From Ardenticatenales bacterium (lineage in GTDB: Bacteria; Chloroflexota; Anaerolineae; Promineifilales; UBA4811), in assembly GCA_030667645.1 (NCBI GenBank), contig DAOUVM010000122.1, forward strand, positions 1 through 7,277: 7,277 bases of DNA, read 5' to 3'. Made by a program: the position numbers and the translations under genes. Numbering within the stretch: position 1 is the first letter of the stretch; each line of letters begins with the position of its first letter. The notes under the pieces are model-generated. The model had not been told where the DNA came from and did no database searches. It was given only the letters and a program-made list of their open reading frames with translations. Below, piece by piece: positions 1 through 5,994 of the stretch.

Positions 1-455
1 ACACTGACCAGTGGATTGCCGACTCCCGCGGTAGTAGCAGTGACCACGGGCCGCGCTGTTGCCTTGACCGCGTGGACGCCGCCGGCGAGAAACAGCCCAC
101 ATGCCAGCGCGAGTACCGGGTGAATGTCGGTGATGACCTTGGCGTTGGCAGCAAAGAGGATCGCCCCAGCCGCCGGTCGGATGACGGTATGGATGATGTC
201 GTTGACGGTGTCGGCCGCCGGGATCTTGTCGACCGTCATCTCTATGAGCAACAGAACCGCCAGCAACCCAATCGCCCACCAACTGGTGAGCGCATCCCAT
301 GGCTGGCGCAATAGGATCAGATCCCACCCCGTGATGACGGATAGGCGACCGAGGGTCGCCACCACCAGCAGTGGGATATAGGCGTTCAACCCCGCGCTTG
401 TCGAGAGACCAAAGGCGCCCGCAATTCCGCCGATTCCTGCCAAAAGTTCGGCCAT
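1..455 (-). CDS. DUF4126 family membrane protein (3' end cut by window edge)
   Basis: Partial gene: 151 residues are visible from the ATG at 455-453 and the frame is still open at base 1. The start is well supported by AGGAGG seven bases upstream. The protein is hydrophobic, with an opening small-residue stretch (GIGGIAGAFGLSTSAGLNAY, residues 7-26), a membrane segment around 59-72, and then the most diagnostic part: E72, DKIP (76-79), D82, H89 and RP (93-94), followed by another hydrophobic span around 95-125. An N-terminal AGLNAY-like stretch followed by E-x3-DKIP-x2-D and an H-x3-RP motif is typical of DUF4126, a family of small integral membrane proteins with no established function. It lies 70 bases downstream of the DUF2085 gene on the same strand and may be the last visible member of the chelatase operon. 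Family assignment is fairly sure; function is unknown. Confidence 0.8.
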   Translation of the reverse strand, partial: MAELLAGIGGIAGAFGLSTSAGLNAYIPLLVVATLGRLSVITGWDLILLRQPWDALTSWWAIGLLAVLLLIEMTVDKIPAADTVNDIIHTVIRPAAGAILFAANAKVITDIHPVLALACGLFLAGGVHAVKATARPVVTATTAGVGNPLVS

Positions 456-462
456 CGCCCAA

Positions 463-468
463 CCTCCT
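463..468 (-). promoter_or_regulatory. Strong Shine-Dalgarno of the DUF4126 gene
   Basis: The minus strand reads AGGAGG with a seven-base spacer to the ATG at 455. It is the best ribosome binding site in the window and fixes this start. It suggests the gene is translated independently of the DUF2085 gene 70 bases upstream. Confidence 0.8.
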
Positions 469-525
469 ATCAAAATGGGTGGCGCTGCACAGACCTGCAA
501 TGAGCTGCTCGCCCACACTGCTTTC

Positions 526-1458
526 TCACGAGGGCAATCCCGGCAGGCCGCTCAGGACGCCCGTCAGAGCGTACCGCATCACGTCAACAATTCCGATGAG
601 TGCCAGACTAGACGCCAGTCCAACCAGGAGCGCAGGGATCAGGTCTGGCCAACTCTTGGCGGTGTTTTCGCGCCGAGAAAGAACCAGGACCATGACTGTG
701 ATGACGATGGTTAACACCACAACGATCCCTGCCGAACTGATCAGCGCCACCGGGTATAGGATGATCCGCAGGCCGGTTGAGGCCAGGCCAACGACCCCCA
801 GTGCAAGCAGCACCAGGCCGCCCAGTTCACGAAAGCCGCGCAGCACGCGGACCGGCGGGCGATCTGAAAGGCGCCAGAACGTCCCTGTCGCCACCGGGTA
901 GAGAATGCTTCCCATCATCAACCCGTTGAGGGTCCCGGTGAGCAGCCGCAGAGTATTGTGGGGCTCGTAGAGCCCCTGCCGGCCCGGGAATAGATTGATA
1001 TAGGAATTGAGGCCATCTATTGCCATCAGAACGGAAAAACTCACCAGCGTCAACAGCACGGGCAGCGGGGGTAGCTCAGTGGCCCTGCGTCGGGCGATCA
1101 GGAATGTGCCCAGAGCCAGCATTGCGCCCAGGTAAGTGCCGGTGCAGCGGGCGCAAAGAGGCAGCGGCCGCTCGCCGACGAGCAGCGAGTGGCTCGGAAT
1201 CCGATGGCAAATGGCGTACCCAACCATGTCTGCCTTGTTCAACAAACCCGCCGGCGTCGCCAGCACGAAAAGGACGACCACACTCAGGGAAAGGGCCACC
1301 AGCGTCCGCCTTTGCCATCCCCTGGGTCTTGCTGGAAGGGCAAACTGTTCGTCCGGACTGTGTGGACACTCCGCCGCATCCGGTGGTTTCTCCGCCTCGC
1401 GGCCGGCCGGTGCAACCGGTTTGGCGTCAGCGTCAGGCTCGTGCATGGATAGCTGCAT
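526..1458 (-). CDS. DUF2085 domain membrane protein
   Basis: A complete 310-residue protein. Residues 1-50 are hydrophilic, Pro/Ala-rich and probably cytoplasmic. A membrane segment follows at about 53-72, then the DUF2085 signature: CH at 84-85, and PLCARCTGTYLG at 100-111, which holds the C102-x2-C105 pair. Further conserved-looking pieces are DGLNSY (148-153) and EPHNTLRLLTGTLNG (165-179). More membrane spans lie at roughly 108-122, 133-149, 212-230, 236-258 and 274-295. The Cys-His plus CxxC arrangement could bind a metal or be redox active, but no function is established for the family. No clear Shine-Dalgarno precedes M1; the in-frame ATG at 1446 is an alternative start that loses four residues. 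It sits 81 bases downstream of the chelatase VWA frame and 70 bases upstream of the DUF4126 gene, all on one strand. The family call is solid; a role linked to the chelatase is only inferred from position. Confidence 0.85.
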   Translation of the reverse strand: MQLSMHEPDADAKPVAPAGREAEKPPDAAECPHSPDEQFALPARPRGWQRRTLVALSLSVVVLFVLATPAGLLNKADMVGYAICHRIPSHSLLVGERPLPLCARCTGTYLGAMLALGTFLIARRRATELPPLPVLLTLVSFSVLMAIDGLNSYINLFPGRQGLYEPHNTLRLLTGTLNGLMMGSILYPVATGTFWRLSDRPPVRVLRGFRELGGLVLLALGVVGLASTGLRIILYPVALISSAGIVVVLTIVITVMVLVLSRRENTAKSWPDLIPALLVGLASSLALIGIVDVMRYALTGVLSGLPGLPS

Positions 1459-1480
1459 CAGAGGGAATCAGATCACGCTA

Positions 1481-1516
1481 GTCTGTTTCGGATCAGACCG
1501 GTGATGCGGAAGCATC
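1481..1516. other. Two small hairpins between chlD and the DUF2085 gene
   Basis: Within the 81-base gap, GATGC at 1503-1507 pairs with GCATC at 1512-1516 around a 4-base loop, and GTCTG at 1481-1485 pairs with CAGAC at 1494-1498 around an 8-base loop. Neither is followed by a T-tract on the minus strand, so this is not a standard intrinsic terminator. The pair could act as an mRNA processing or stabilising structure between cistrons, or be chance; 5-bp stems are weak evidence. Confidence 0.3.
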
Positions 1517-1539
1517 TGAGTCCGAATGCGCCCAGCGCT

Positions 1540-3620
1540 TTACGTTTCATCCAATGCGTTCCGTACCGTCCGGTACAGGATCTCTGCCTTGAGTTCAGCA
1601 TGCGTATAGCAGGGTGCCCCCATCCGATCAGCCAGTTGCTGGGCCAGACCCTGGTCAAACGCAGCATGTTCCATATTGACGACCACGGAGCGGATTCCTT
1701 GCTCTTTGATGAGCACTGCCACCTGGAAAGCTTCCTGCTGTGGCGGCAGGTCCGTCAAGCTGACATTTCCCGCTCCGTCAGTGAGCAGGATCACCATCGG
1801 CATTACGTCTGGGTGGACTCGCTTCTCCTGGTTGACCACCTTGAGCGCCAGCGTCAGCCCGGCTGCCAGGGGGGTTTTCCCCCCTACCGGGATATCGGTC
1901 AGCGCCTGTCGCGCCAGATCGATCGAATGGGTGGGCGAAAGCATCACCTTGGCGTCGTTCTTCTGAAACACCACCAGCCCCACCCGGTCCCGACGCTGGT
2001 ACGCATCGGTGAGCAGCGAAAAGATGGCTCCTTTGGTAGCTTCCATGCGCTCTGCAACCGCCATGCTCCAACTGGCGTCGACCACGAACAGCACCAGGTT
2101 GGCCGCCCGGCGGACGCGGATCTTTCGCTGGAGATCATCTGTCCTCAGAGCCAGGGCTACCTGCTCCTCGGCCGGGCCGGACTGTTCCGAGGACCTGGCG
2201 CGCTCCTTCTGGTAGGGCGCGGCCGCTCGAAGCGTGGCGTCGAACGCCAGGTCGCTGGTGTCGCCCTTGGCCGGTTCCGACTGGACGTAGCGACCCCGCT
2301 TGCGCTTGGTGCGGGTCTGGCTGCGCCGGCCGGCGCTGCTGCGGCTCAATCGATCAAGCGGCGTGTCCAGTCGCCGTGCCTGAAACTGCTCGCCGGTCTC
2401 TACCGGGTCGCCCCCCTCCCACCATTGGCCGGTCTGTGGGGTCCCAGGAATGACCTGACGGGCGGGGTGTGTTTCCGGTTGAGCCTCGGGCTTGCCGGTC
2501 TCGTTCTCTAGGGTAGCTTTTTTTTTTCCGAACCCGACTCTTCGTCGGTCTCGGAATCGGCGTCCGGGAGAGTGTCGTGATGTTCAGCGCGGGCAGCGTC
2601 CAACTGGGTCTGCAATTCCGCGGCATTGATATCGGCTTTCTGGAAGGGCTGGCGCTTGAGCCGGTGGGGGAGGGCCAGTTCGGCCGCCAGCAGGATGTCG
2701 CGGTCTTCTATCGACGGCCGCCCCTCAAACGCCGCATGAGCACGAGCTGCTTTGAGGATCACCAGGTCCGCCCGGTGACCATCCACGTTCAAGCTAGCGG
2801 TAAGAGTGGCGATGGTCGACAAATCATGACGCGAGTAGCGAACGCCGTCCATCATGCGGCGGGCGCGGGCAATCTCCTCGGAAAGTTCCCGATCGCGGGG
2901 CGCCCATTCGGCGCCAAAGGCTGCTGGATTGGATTCGAACTCGGTATTCCGCTCCAGGATCGCCACCCGATCCGGTACGTTGCCTATACCCCGGATGTCC
3001 ACACACAGAGCAAAGCGGTCCAGCAACTGTGGCCGGAGATCCCCCTCTTCCGGGTTCATGGTGCCAACCAGGATAAAGCGGGCGGGATGGGCAAATGAGA
3101 TGCCTTCTCGCTCCACCACGTTGATTCCCATTGCGGCCGAGTCAAGCAGCAGGTCGACCACGTGGTCGTCAAGCAGGTTGACCTCATCCACGTAGAGCAG
3201 GCCGCGGTTGGCCGCGGCGAGTACACCCGGATCAAAGTGACGTTCCCCCTTTTGGATCGCCTTTTCTATGTCCAGCGTCCCCACGACGCGGTCCTCGGTG
3301 GCGCTCACGGGCAGGTCTACAAAGCGCGTGCGGCGAGTTGCCACCGGCGGCTCCTCTCCGGCCGCAATCCGGTCACGGCACTCATCGCACAGGCGATCGG
3401 ATCGGGCGGGGTCGCAGCTAAAACGGCAGCCATCGACGACCGAGATCTCTGGCAAAAGCTCCGACAGCGCGCGGGCGGCCGTCGATTTCGCCGTGCCACG
3501 TTCGCCCCGAATCAGCACGCCGCCAATCCGCGGGCTGACGGCGTTGAGGATCAGAGCACGCATCATGCGCTCTTGGCCTACGATCGCGGAAAACGGGAAC
3601 ACTCGGCTTTCAATTGACAT
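1540..3620 (-). CDS. chlD: Mg/Co-chelatase medium subunit ChlD-like, by -1 frameshift from chlI
   Basis: Proposed 693-residue product of a -1 shift at the A run 2527-2518: residues 1-368 are the ChlI-type ATPase, and 325 residues follow from GCT at 2517. Past the shift there is an acidic/Pro-rich linker, then GRRSQTRTKRKRGRYV and DLAFDATLRAAAPYQ (about 431-470), which is the lead-in to the VWA domain in this family. The VWA domain has a complete-looking MIDAS metal site: DASWS (D515, S517, S519), T583 in GGKTPLAAG, and D615 in LLTDG. ChlD/BchD forms a double hexameric motor with ChlI; its MIDAS contacts the large catalytic subunit (ChlH, or CobN in cobalt chelatases). The length fits the usual 650-700 residues. 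The VWA frame has no ATG or GTG of its own before the domain; only a TTG at 2349 exists, which would discard conserved-looking linker. The alternative is one A missing from the homopolymer, which would make this one uninterrupted ORF. Mg versus Co specificity cannot be told here because no chlH or cobN is in the window. Confidence 0.75.
2475..2498 (-). other. Candidate hairpin downstream of the frameshift site
   Basis: In the minus-strand RNA, CCGG (2498-2495) can pair with CCGG (2478-2475), enclosing an inner stem AGCC (2492-2489) with GGCT (2485-2482) and a CGA loop. It could act as a frameshift stimulator, but it starts 18 nt after the slippery heptamer, longer than the usual 5-9 nt spacing, so its role is doubtful. 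Confidence 0.3.
2508..3620 (-). CDS. chlI: Mg/Co-chelatase small subunit ChlI-like AAA+ ATPase
   Basis: The zero-frame product, 370 residues, start ATG at 3620 with GGAG at 3629-3626 and a 5-base spacer. It is the ATPase that powers metal insertion into a tetrapyrrole by the chelatase. Visible parts: Walker A GERGTAKST (39-47); a four-cysteine cluster C65-x3-C69-x8-C78-x2-C81; the FVDLPVSATEDRVVGTLD region (100-117); Walker B LLYVDEVNLLDDH (141-153); sensor-1 GTMNPEEGDLRPQLLDRF (186-203) with N189 and candidate arginine fingers R196 and R202; and a helical lid at about 250-330. The C-terminus is an acidic tail (about 352-365) ending in KKKLP. The stop TAG lies at 2510-2508, two codons past the slippery site. 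The acidic tail resembles the linker normally found inside ChlD, which supports this being the early-terminated form of a chlD gene rather than an ordinary free-standing chlI. It is the first gene of the leftward operon. Confidence 0.9.
   Translation of the reverse strand: MSIESRVFPFSAIVGQERMMRALILNAVSPRIGGVLIRGERGTAKSTAARALSELLPEISVVDGCRFSCDPARSDRLCDECRDRIAAGEEPPVATRRTRFVDLPVSATEDRVVGTLDIEKAIQKGERHFDPGVLAAANRGLLYVDEVNLLDDHVVDLLLDSAAMGINVVEREGISFAHPARFILVGTMNPEEGDLRPQLLDRFALCVDIRGIGNVPDRVAILERNTEFESNPAAFGAEWAPRDRELSEEIARARRMMDGVRYSRHDLSTIATLTASLNVDGHRADLVILKAARAHAAFEGRPSIEDRDILLAAELALPHRLKRQPFQKADINAAELQTQLDAARAEHHDTLPDADSETDEESGSEKKKLP
2517..2527 (-). promoter_or_regulatory. Candidate programmed -1 frameshift site (A10-G, A AAA AAG)
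   Basis: The minus strand has ten consecutive A's (2527-2518) followed by G. In the ChlI frame the last three sense codons of the run are AAA AAA AAG (K366-K368), so 2523-2517 reads A AAA AAG, the same type of heptamer as in the Escherichia coli dnaX frameshift. After tandem -1 slippage the ribosome continues with GCT at 2517 into the VWA frame; without it, it stops at TAG 2510. Just upstream, CCGAC (2548-2544) and GTCGG (2538-2534) can form a 5-bp hairpin around GAAGA. I see no convincing internal Shine-Dalgarno stimulator. RNA-polymerase slippage on A10 could produce the same two products. It is the longest A/T homopolymer I see in the window, so an assembly indel must be ruled out. Confidence 0.7.
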
Positions 3621-3820
3621 ACAGGCTCCAATGGGTCTGTCTCTTCAAGCTGCGGCACACCGCCAGAGGTGCCGGCCGCAATCTACATGGTGGGCAAGGG
3701 CTCTCGCTCGGCCACCGGTCAACTTGGCATCGGGCAGCCGTTTGAAAGCGCCTGCCACCGGCACGGGGCCAGCCATCACAGCCCTACTGACGGCACTCGA
3801 AATCCGATTCCGTCACACTC
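3621..3820 (-). promoter_or_regulatory. Long 5' leader of chlI, structured, no gene
   Basis: About 200 bases separate the proposed chlI promoter from its ATG, and no credible coding sequence fits here. Near its 5' end TGACGG (minus-strand positions 3815-3810 and 3793-3788 form the two arms) makes a 6-bp stem with an inner TCG/CGA helix. Further down, two alternative stems overlap: TGGCA (3757-3753) with TGCCA (3729-3725), and GGCAG (3756-3752) with CTGCC (3737-3733). Mutually exclusive stems can signal a riboswitch or attenuator, but GC-rich DNA gives such pairings easily, and I could not match the cobalamin riboswitch core or B12 box. Confidence 0.2.
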
Positions 3821-3826
3821 GCGCAG

Positions 3827-3855
3827 ATTATACCGGAAAAGGGATGCGCTGCGTA
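3827..3855 (-). promoter_or_regulatory. Candidate promoter of the chlI/chlD operon
   Basis: A perfect TATAAT on the minus strand (3832-3827) lies 17 bases from TACGCA (3855-3850), which matches only three of six -35 positions. Transcription would start near 3820, about 200 bases before the chlI ATG. The weak -35 box overlaps the right-hand inverted repeat, which may mean an activator or repressor acts here. Confidence 0.4.
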
Positions 3856-3880
3856 GGGCCGGCGCACCGACCCTGCGCAG
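3849..3880. repeat. 32-bp near-perfect inverted repeat (candidate operator)
   Basis: Two 14-base arms (3849-3862 and 3867-3880) flank a 4-base centre CGCA. Paired blocks are CTGCG/CGCAG, AGGG/CCCT and CGG/CCG, interrupted at only two positions: 3854/3875, a G-U wobble in plus-strand RNA, and 3859/3870, a C-A mismatch. It lies between the divergent promoters and covers the -35 box proposed for chlI. No T-tract follows directly on either strand, so it is a poor terminator. An operator for a dimeric regulator, or a REP-like palindrome, both fit. Confidence 0.5.
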
Positions 3881-3923
3881 TCTATGTACTCGGTGCCACT
3901 GGGAGAGGCAGGACCCATGCGTC

Positions 3924-3952
3924 TTGTCCGAGTGCATGGTTTTGGGTATGAT
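3924..3952 (+). promoter_or_regulatory. Promoter of the glycosyltransferase operon
   Basis: TTGTCC (3924-3929, four of six matches to TTGACA) and TATGAT (3947-3952, five of six to TATAAT) are separated by exactly 17 bases, a good sigma70-type promoter. Transcription would start around 3958-3960, on the first ATG of the gene, giving a leaderless or nearly leaderless mRNA. This agrees with the absence of a Shine-Dalgarno sequence. Confidence 0.5.
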
Positions 3953-3957
3953 TGCCA

Positions 3958-5994
3958 ATGATGGGCGACGCGAGAACCAGGCGAGTTGATCGGGCGGTGC
4001 TGTTGGCGATTTTGCTGGCGGCCGCTTTTTTACGTCTCTACCGGTTGGAGGAGGTCCCTCCTGGGTGGCGTGATGACGAGCTAATCAACTCTTTGGTCAT
4101 CTCCCAGCATGTGTTGGATGGCGATTGGGCGGTCTTTTACCCCGATGCTTCCGGGCACGAGTCGCTGTATCACCTCCTCAATGCGGGGATGATGGCCCTC
4201 TTTGGTCCCGGCGTGGAAGGCATTCGCTGGCTTTCGGCCATCCTGGGTGTACTCTCGGTCGCGCTCACGTTCGTGCTAGCCCGGCAGCTCTTTGGCCGGC
4301 CGGTTGCTTTCGTCGCCGCAACTGCCCTCGCTCTTGCATTCTGGTCGTTGATGTACAGCCGGGTTGGGCTGCGCCATGTCAGCCTGCTGCCCTTGATGTT
4401 GGGGGCTTGGTCAGCTTTCTGGAGGGGCGTACGGATCAACGACGAATTGCGCGAGACCCATTCGTCGTCACCCGGCCGCCGGCATTTCTGTCTCGCCGGA
4501 GTGCTATTGGGCATCAGCTTTTACACTTATTTTGCCTCCCGTGGCCTGCCGTTGATACTGCTAGCGTTGGCGGTGTATTGGTTGCTGTTTGATCGGCCGG
4601 CTTTCTTCCGGCATTGGCGAGGGTTGGTGCTGGTACTGGTAGTTGCGGCCGCCCTGGCCGTTCCGCTCTTGCTCGCCCAGAGGCAGACACCCGAGATGGC
4701 TGGCCGTGTGGAGGAGATAGCAGTCCCGCTGGTAAGAGCCAGCGAGGGCGATTTCGAGCCGCTGCTCCGTCACGTTCGGATCACACTCGGCATGTTCCAC
4801 GCTGATGGCGACGACGAGTGGCTGTACAACATCCCCCACCGGCCGGTGTTCGATTCTTTTGGGGCGCTGTTGTTCGTGACCGGCTTGCTCATCAGTCTCT
4901 ATCGAGTTCTGCCATTTGGCAACGCCAGGTACAGGACCGAGAGCGCCTTTCTTCTGCTCTGGCTTGCGGGCGGGCTTTTCCCTGGATTCATCAGCGTTCC
5001 GCCGGCCAGCCTGGGACATACGATTGTTGCCCAACCGGCCGTCTATATGTTGCCGGCCATTGCGATTGCGACCGTCGGGGATTGGGGCCGGCGATGGGTT
5101 TCTGGCGGGCAGGGCGCAACGCGGCCGGAAGCGCCTGCCCGCATGGCGGCGGGGGGCGCCGTTGTTCTGGCGGTTCTCTTTCTCGTGAGCAGCGGCGCCC
5201 GCGATCTCGAGGATTACTTTACCGTCTGGCCAGAGCGGGGGATGGTTCGTCTCCTGTACCGGGCCGATATCCGTGACGCGGCCCGGTACCTCAACGATCA
5301 TACCGGGATATCCGATGTGGCATTTGCCGGCTCGCTTGCTGGCCCCTGGGATCGGCAGGCGCTGTTGGTGGACCTGGAGCGCCCGCTGGCGGATCGCTGG
5401 TTTGACCCCCGTCGGGCGCTGGTCTATCCCGGCCGAGGAGGGCATCTCGTCCTGACCAGTTTTCCAGAGCTCGCTGGAGAGCTGTATCACTTCCTTGAGC
5501 AGACTGCCGAGCCAGTCGCCGACCAGGGCGCTTTCAAGGTATACTCGCTCCGCCATCAGCCGCTGTTCACGCCGAACGGGCTGTTGGATGGGCAGCCCGT
5601 TCGGTTTGACAATGGGCTGCTGCTAATTCATCTGGAGCATCTGCCAGGAGGGGTGCTGACCGGGTGGCAGGCTCTGTCCCCACCCTTTGGAATGCCGGCG
5701 TTCACTCTGGTGAGTAACCCGCCTCCGCCGGGCGTGGAAACCCGACCGCGCCTGGCGGTCTTTGTCCACTGGCTGGACCGGGAAGGGGCCGTAGTTGACG
5801 GCGACGACGGCCTGTGGGTCGATCCGTATTCACTCCAGGCGGGCGACACGTTCCTTCAGCTTCACCGGCTGCAGGCGCCGCAAACGGACGGGGATTACCA
5901 GTTGGAGCTTGGCCTGTACGATCCGGTGACAGGAGATCGTGTACCTCTGTCCACCGGCGGCGACCGGCTCCTGGTTGGCTATTCGCAGCAATGA
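3958..5994 (+). CDS. GT39-like (GT-C) membrane glycosyltransferase, copy 1
   Basis: A 678-residue polytopic protein. After a first membrane span (about 13-27), the loop holds W-R-D-D-E (37-41), the acidic motif expected of the GT-C fold as in PMT/ArnT-type enzymes, then GHESLYHLL (67-74). Hydrophobic spans recur at about 93-108, 115-133, 140-155, 178-190, 196-211, 222-240, 300-316, 328-345, 358-372 and 396-412. A soluble region follows; from about 540 it looks like a beta-rich domain (LAVFVHWLDREGAVV at 599-613; GDYQLELGLYDPVTGDRVPL at 645-664). Such enzymes move a sugar from a polyprenyl-phosphate donor to a lipid, glycan or protein on the outer membrane face; donor and acceptor are not readable here. 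Start: ATG at 3958 or 3961; the TTG at 3952 lies inside the -10 box and is unlikely. No Shine-Dalgarno is seen. Its stop overlaps the next start by four bases. The superfamily call is good; the exact family is less sure. Confidence 0.8.
   Translation: MMGDARTRRVDRAVLLAILLAAAFLRLYRLEEVPPGWRDDELINSLVISQHVLDGDWAVFYPDASGHESLYHLLNAGMMALFGPGVEGIRWLSAILGVLSVALTFVLARQLFGRPVAFVAATALALAFWSLMYSRVGLRHVSLLPLMLGAWSAFWRGVRINDELRETHSSSPGRRHFCLAGVLLGISFYTYFASRGLPLILLALAVYWLLFDRPAFFRHWRGLVLVLVVAAALAVPLLLAQRQTPEMAGRVEEIAVPLVRASEGDFEPLLRHVRITLGMFHADGDDEWLYNIPHRPVFDSFGALLFVTGLLISLYRVLPFGNARYRTESAFLLLWLAGGLFPGFISVPPASLGHTIVAQPAVYMLPAIAIATVGDWGRRWVSGGQGATRPEAPARMAAGGAVVLAVLFLVSSGARDLEDYFTVWPERGMVRLLYRADIRDAARYLNDHTGISDVAFAGSLAGPWDRQALLVDLERPLADRWFDPRRALVYPGRGGHLVLTSFPELAGELYHFLEQTAEPVADQGAFKVYSLRHQPLFTPNGLLDGQPVRFDNGLLLIHLEHLPGGVLTGWQALSPPFGMPAFTLVSNPPPPGVETRPRLAVFVHWLDREGAVVDGDDGLWVDPYSLQAGDTFLQLHRLQAPQTDGDYQLELGLYDPVTGDRVPLSTGGDRLLVGYSQQ

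Noticed and set aside
1540..2349. VWA protein as an independent gene starting at TTG 2349
   Set aside because: There is no Shine-Dalgarno, and the frame stays open for 56 codons upstream exactly to the A10 run, with linker sequence leading into the domain. A fused product by frameshift explains the data better, though internal initiation is not excluded.
1501..2511. A 336-codon plus-strand open frame opposite the VWA region
   Set aside because: It is antisense to a frame with a complete chelatase VWA domain; its translation is His/Gln/Gly/Leu-rich with no recognisable domain, as expected of a shadow in GC-rich DNA.
2475..2527. Plus-strand intrinsic terminator made by the GC hairpin and the T10 run
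   Set aside because: The hairpin ends about 19 bases before the T run, too far for intrinsic termination, and no plus-strand gene ends there.
3268..3951. A plus-strand open frame of 227 codons across the chlI 5' end and the intergenic region
   Set aside because: Half of it is antisense to the ChlI Walker A region, and its Ser/Arg/Thr-rich translation resembles no protein family.
3621..3957. Cobalamin riboswitch before chlI, suggested by a plus-strand GCCACTGGGAG at about 3895-3905
   Set aside because: It is on the wrong strand for chlI, and the remaining conserved core and B12-box elements could not be found on either strand.
4561..5556. A 331-codon minus-strand open frame opposite glycosyltransferase copy 1
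   Set aside because: The translation is Arg/Pro/Gln-rich and lacks family features, while the plus strand encodes a coherent polytopic protein with motifs shared with its paralogue.
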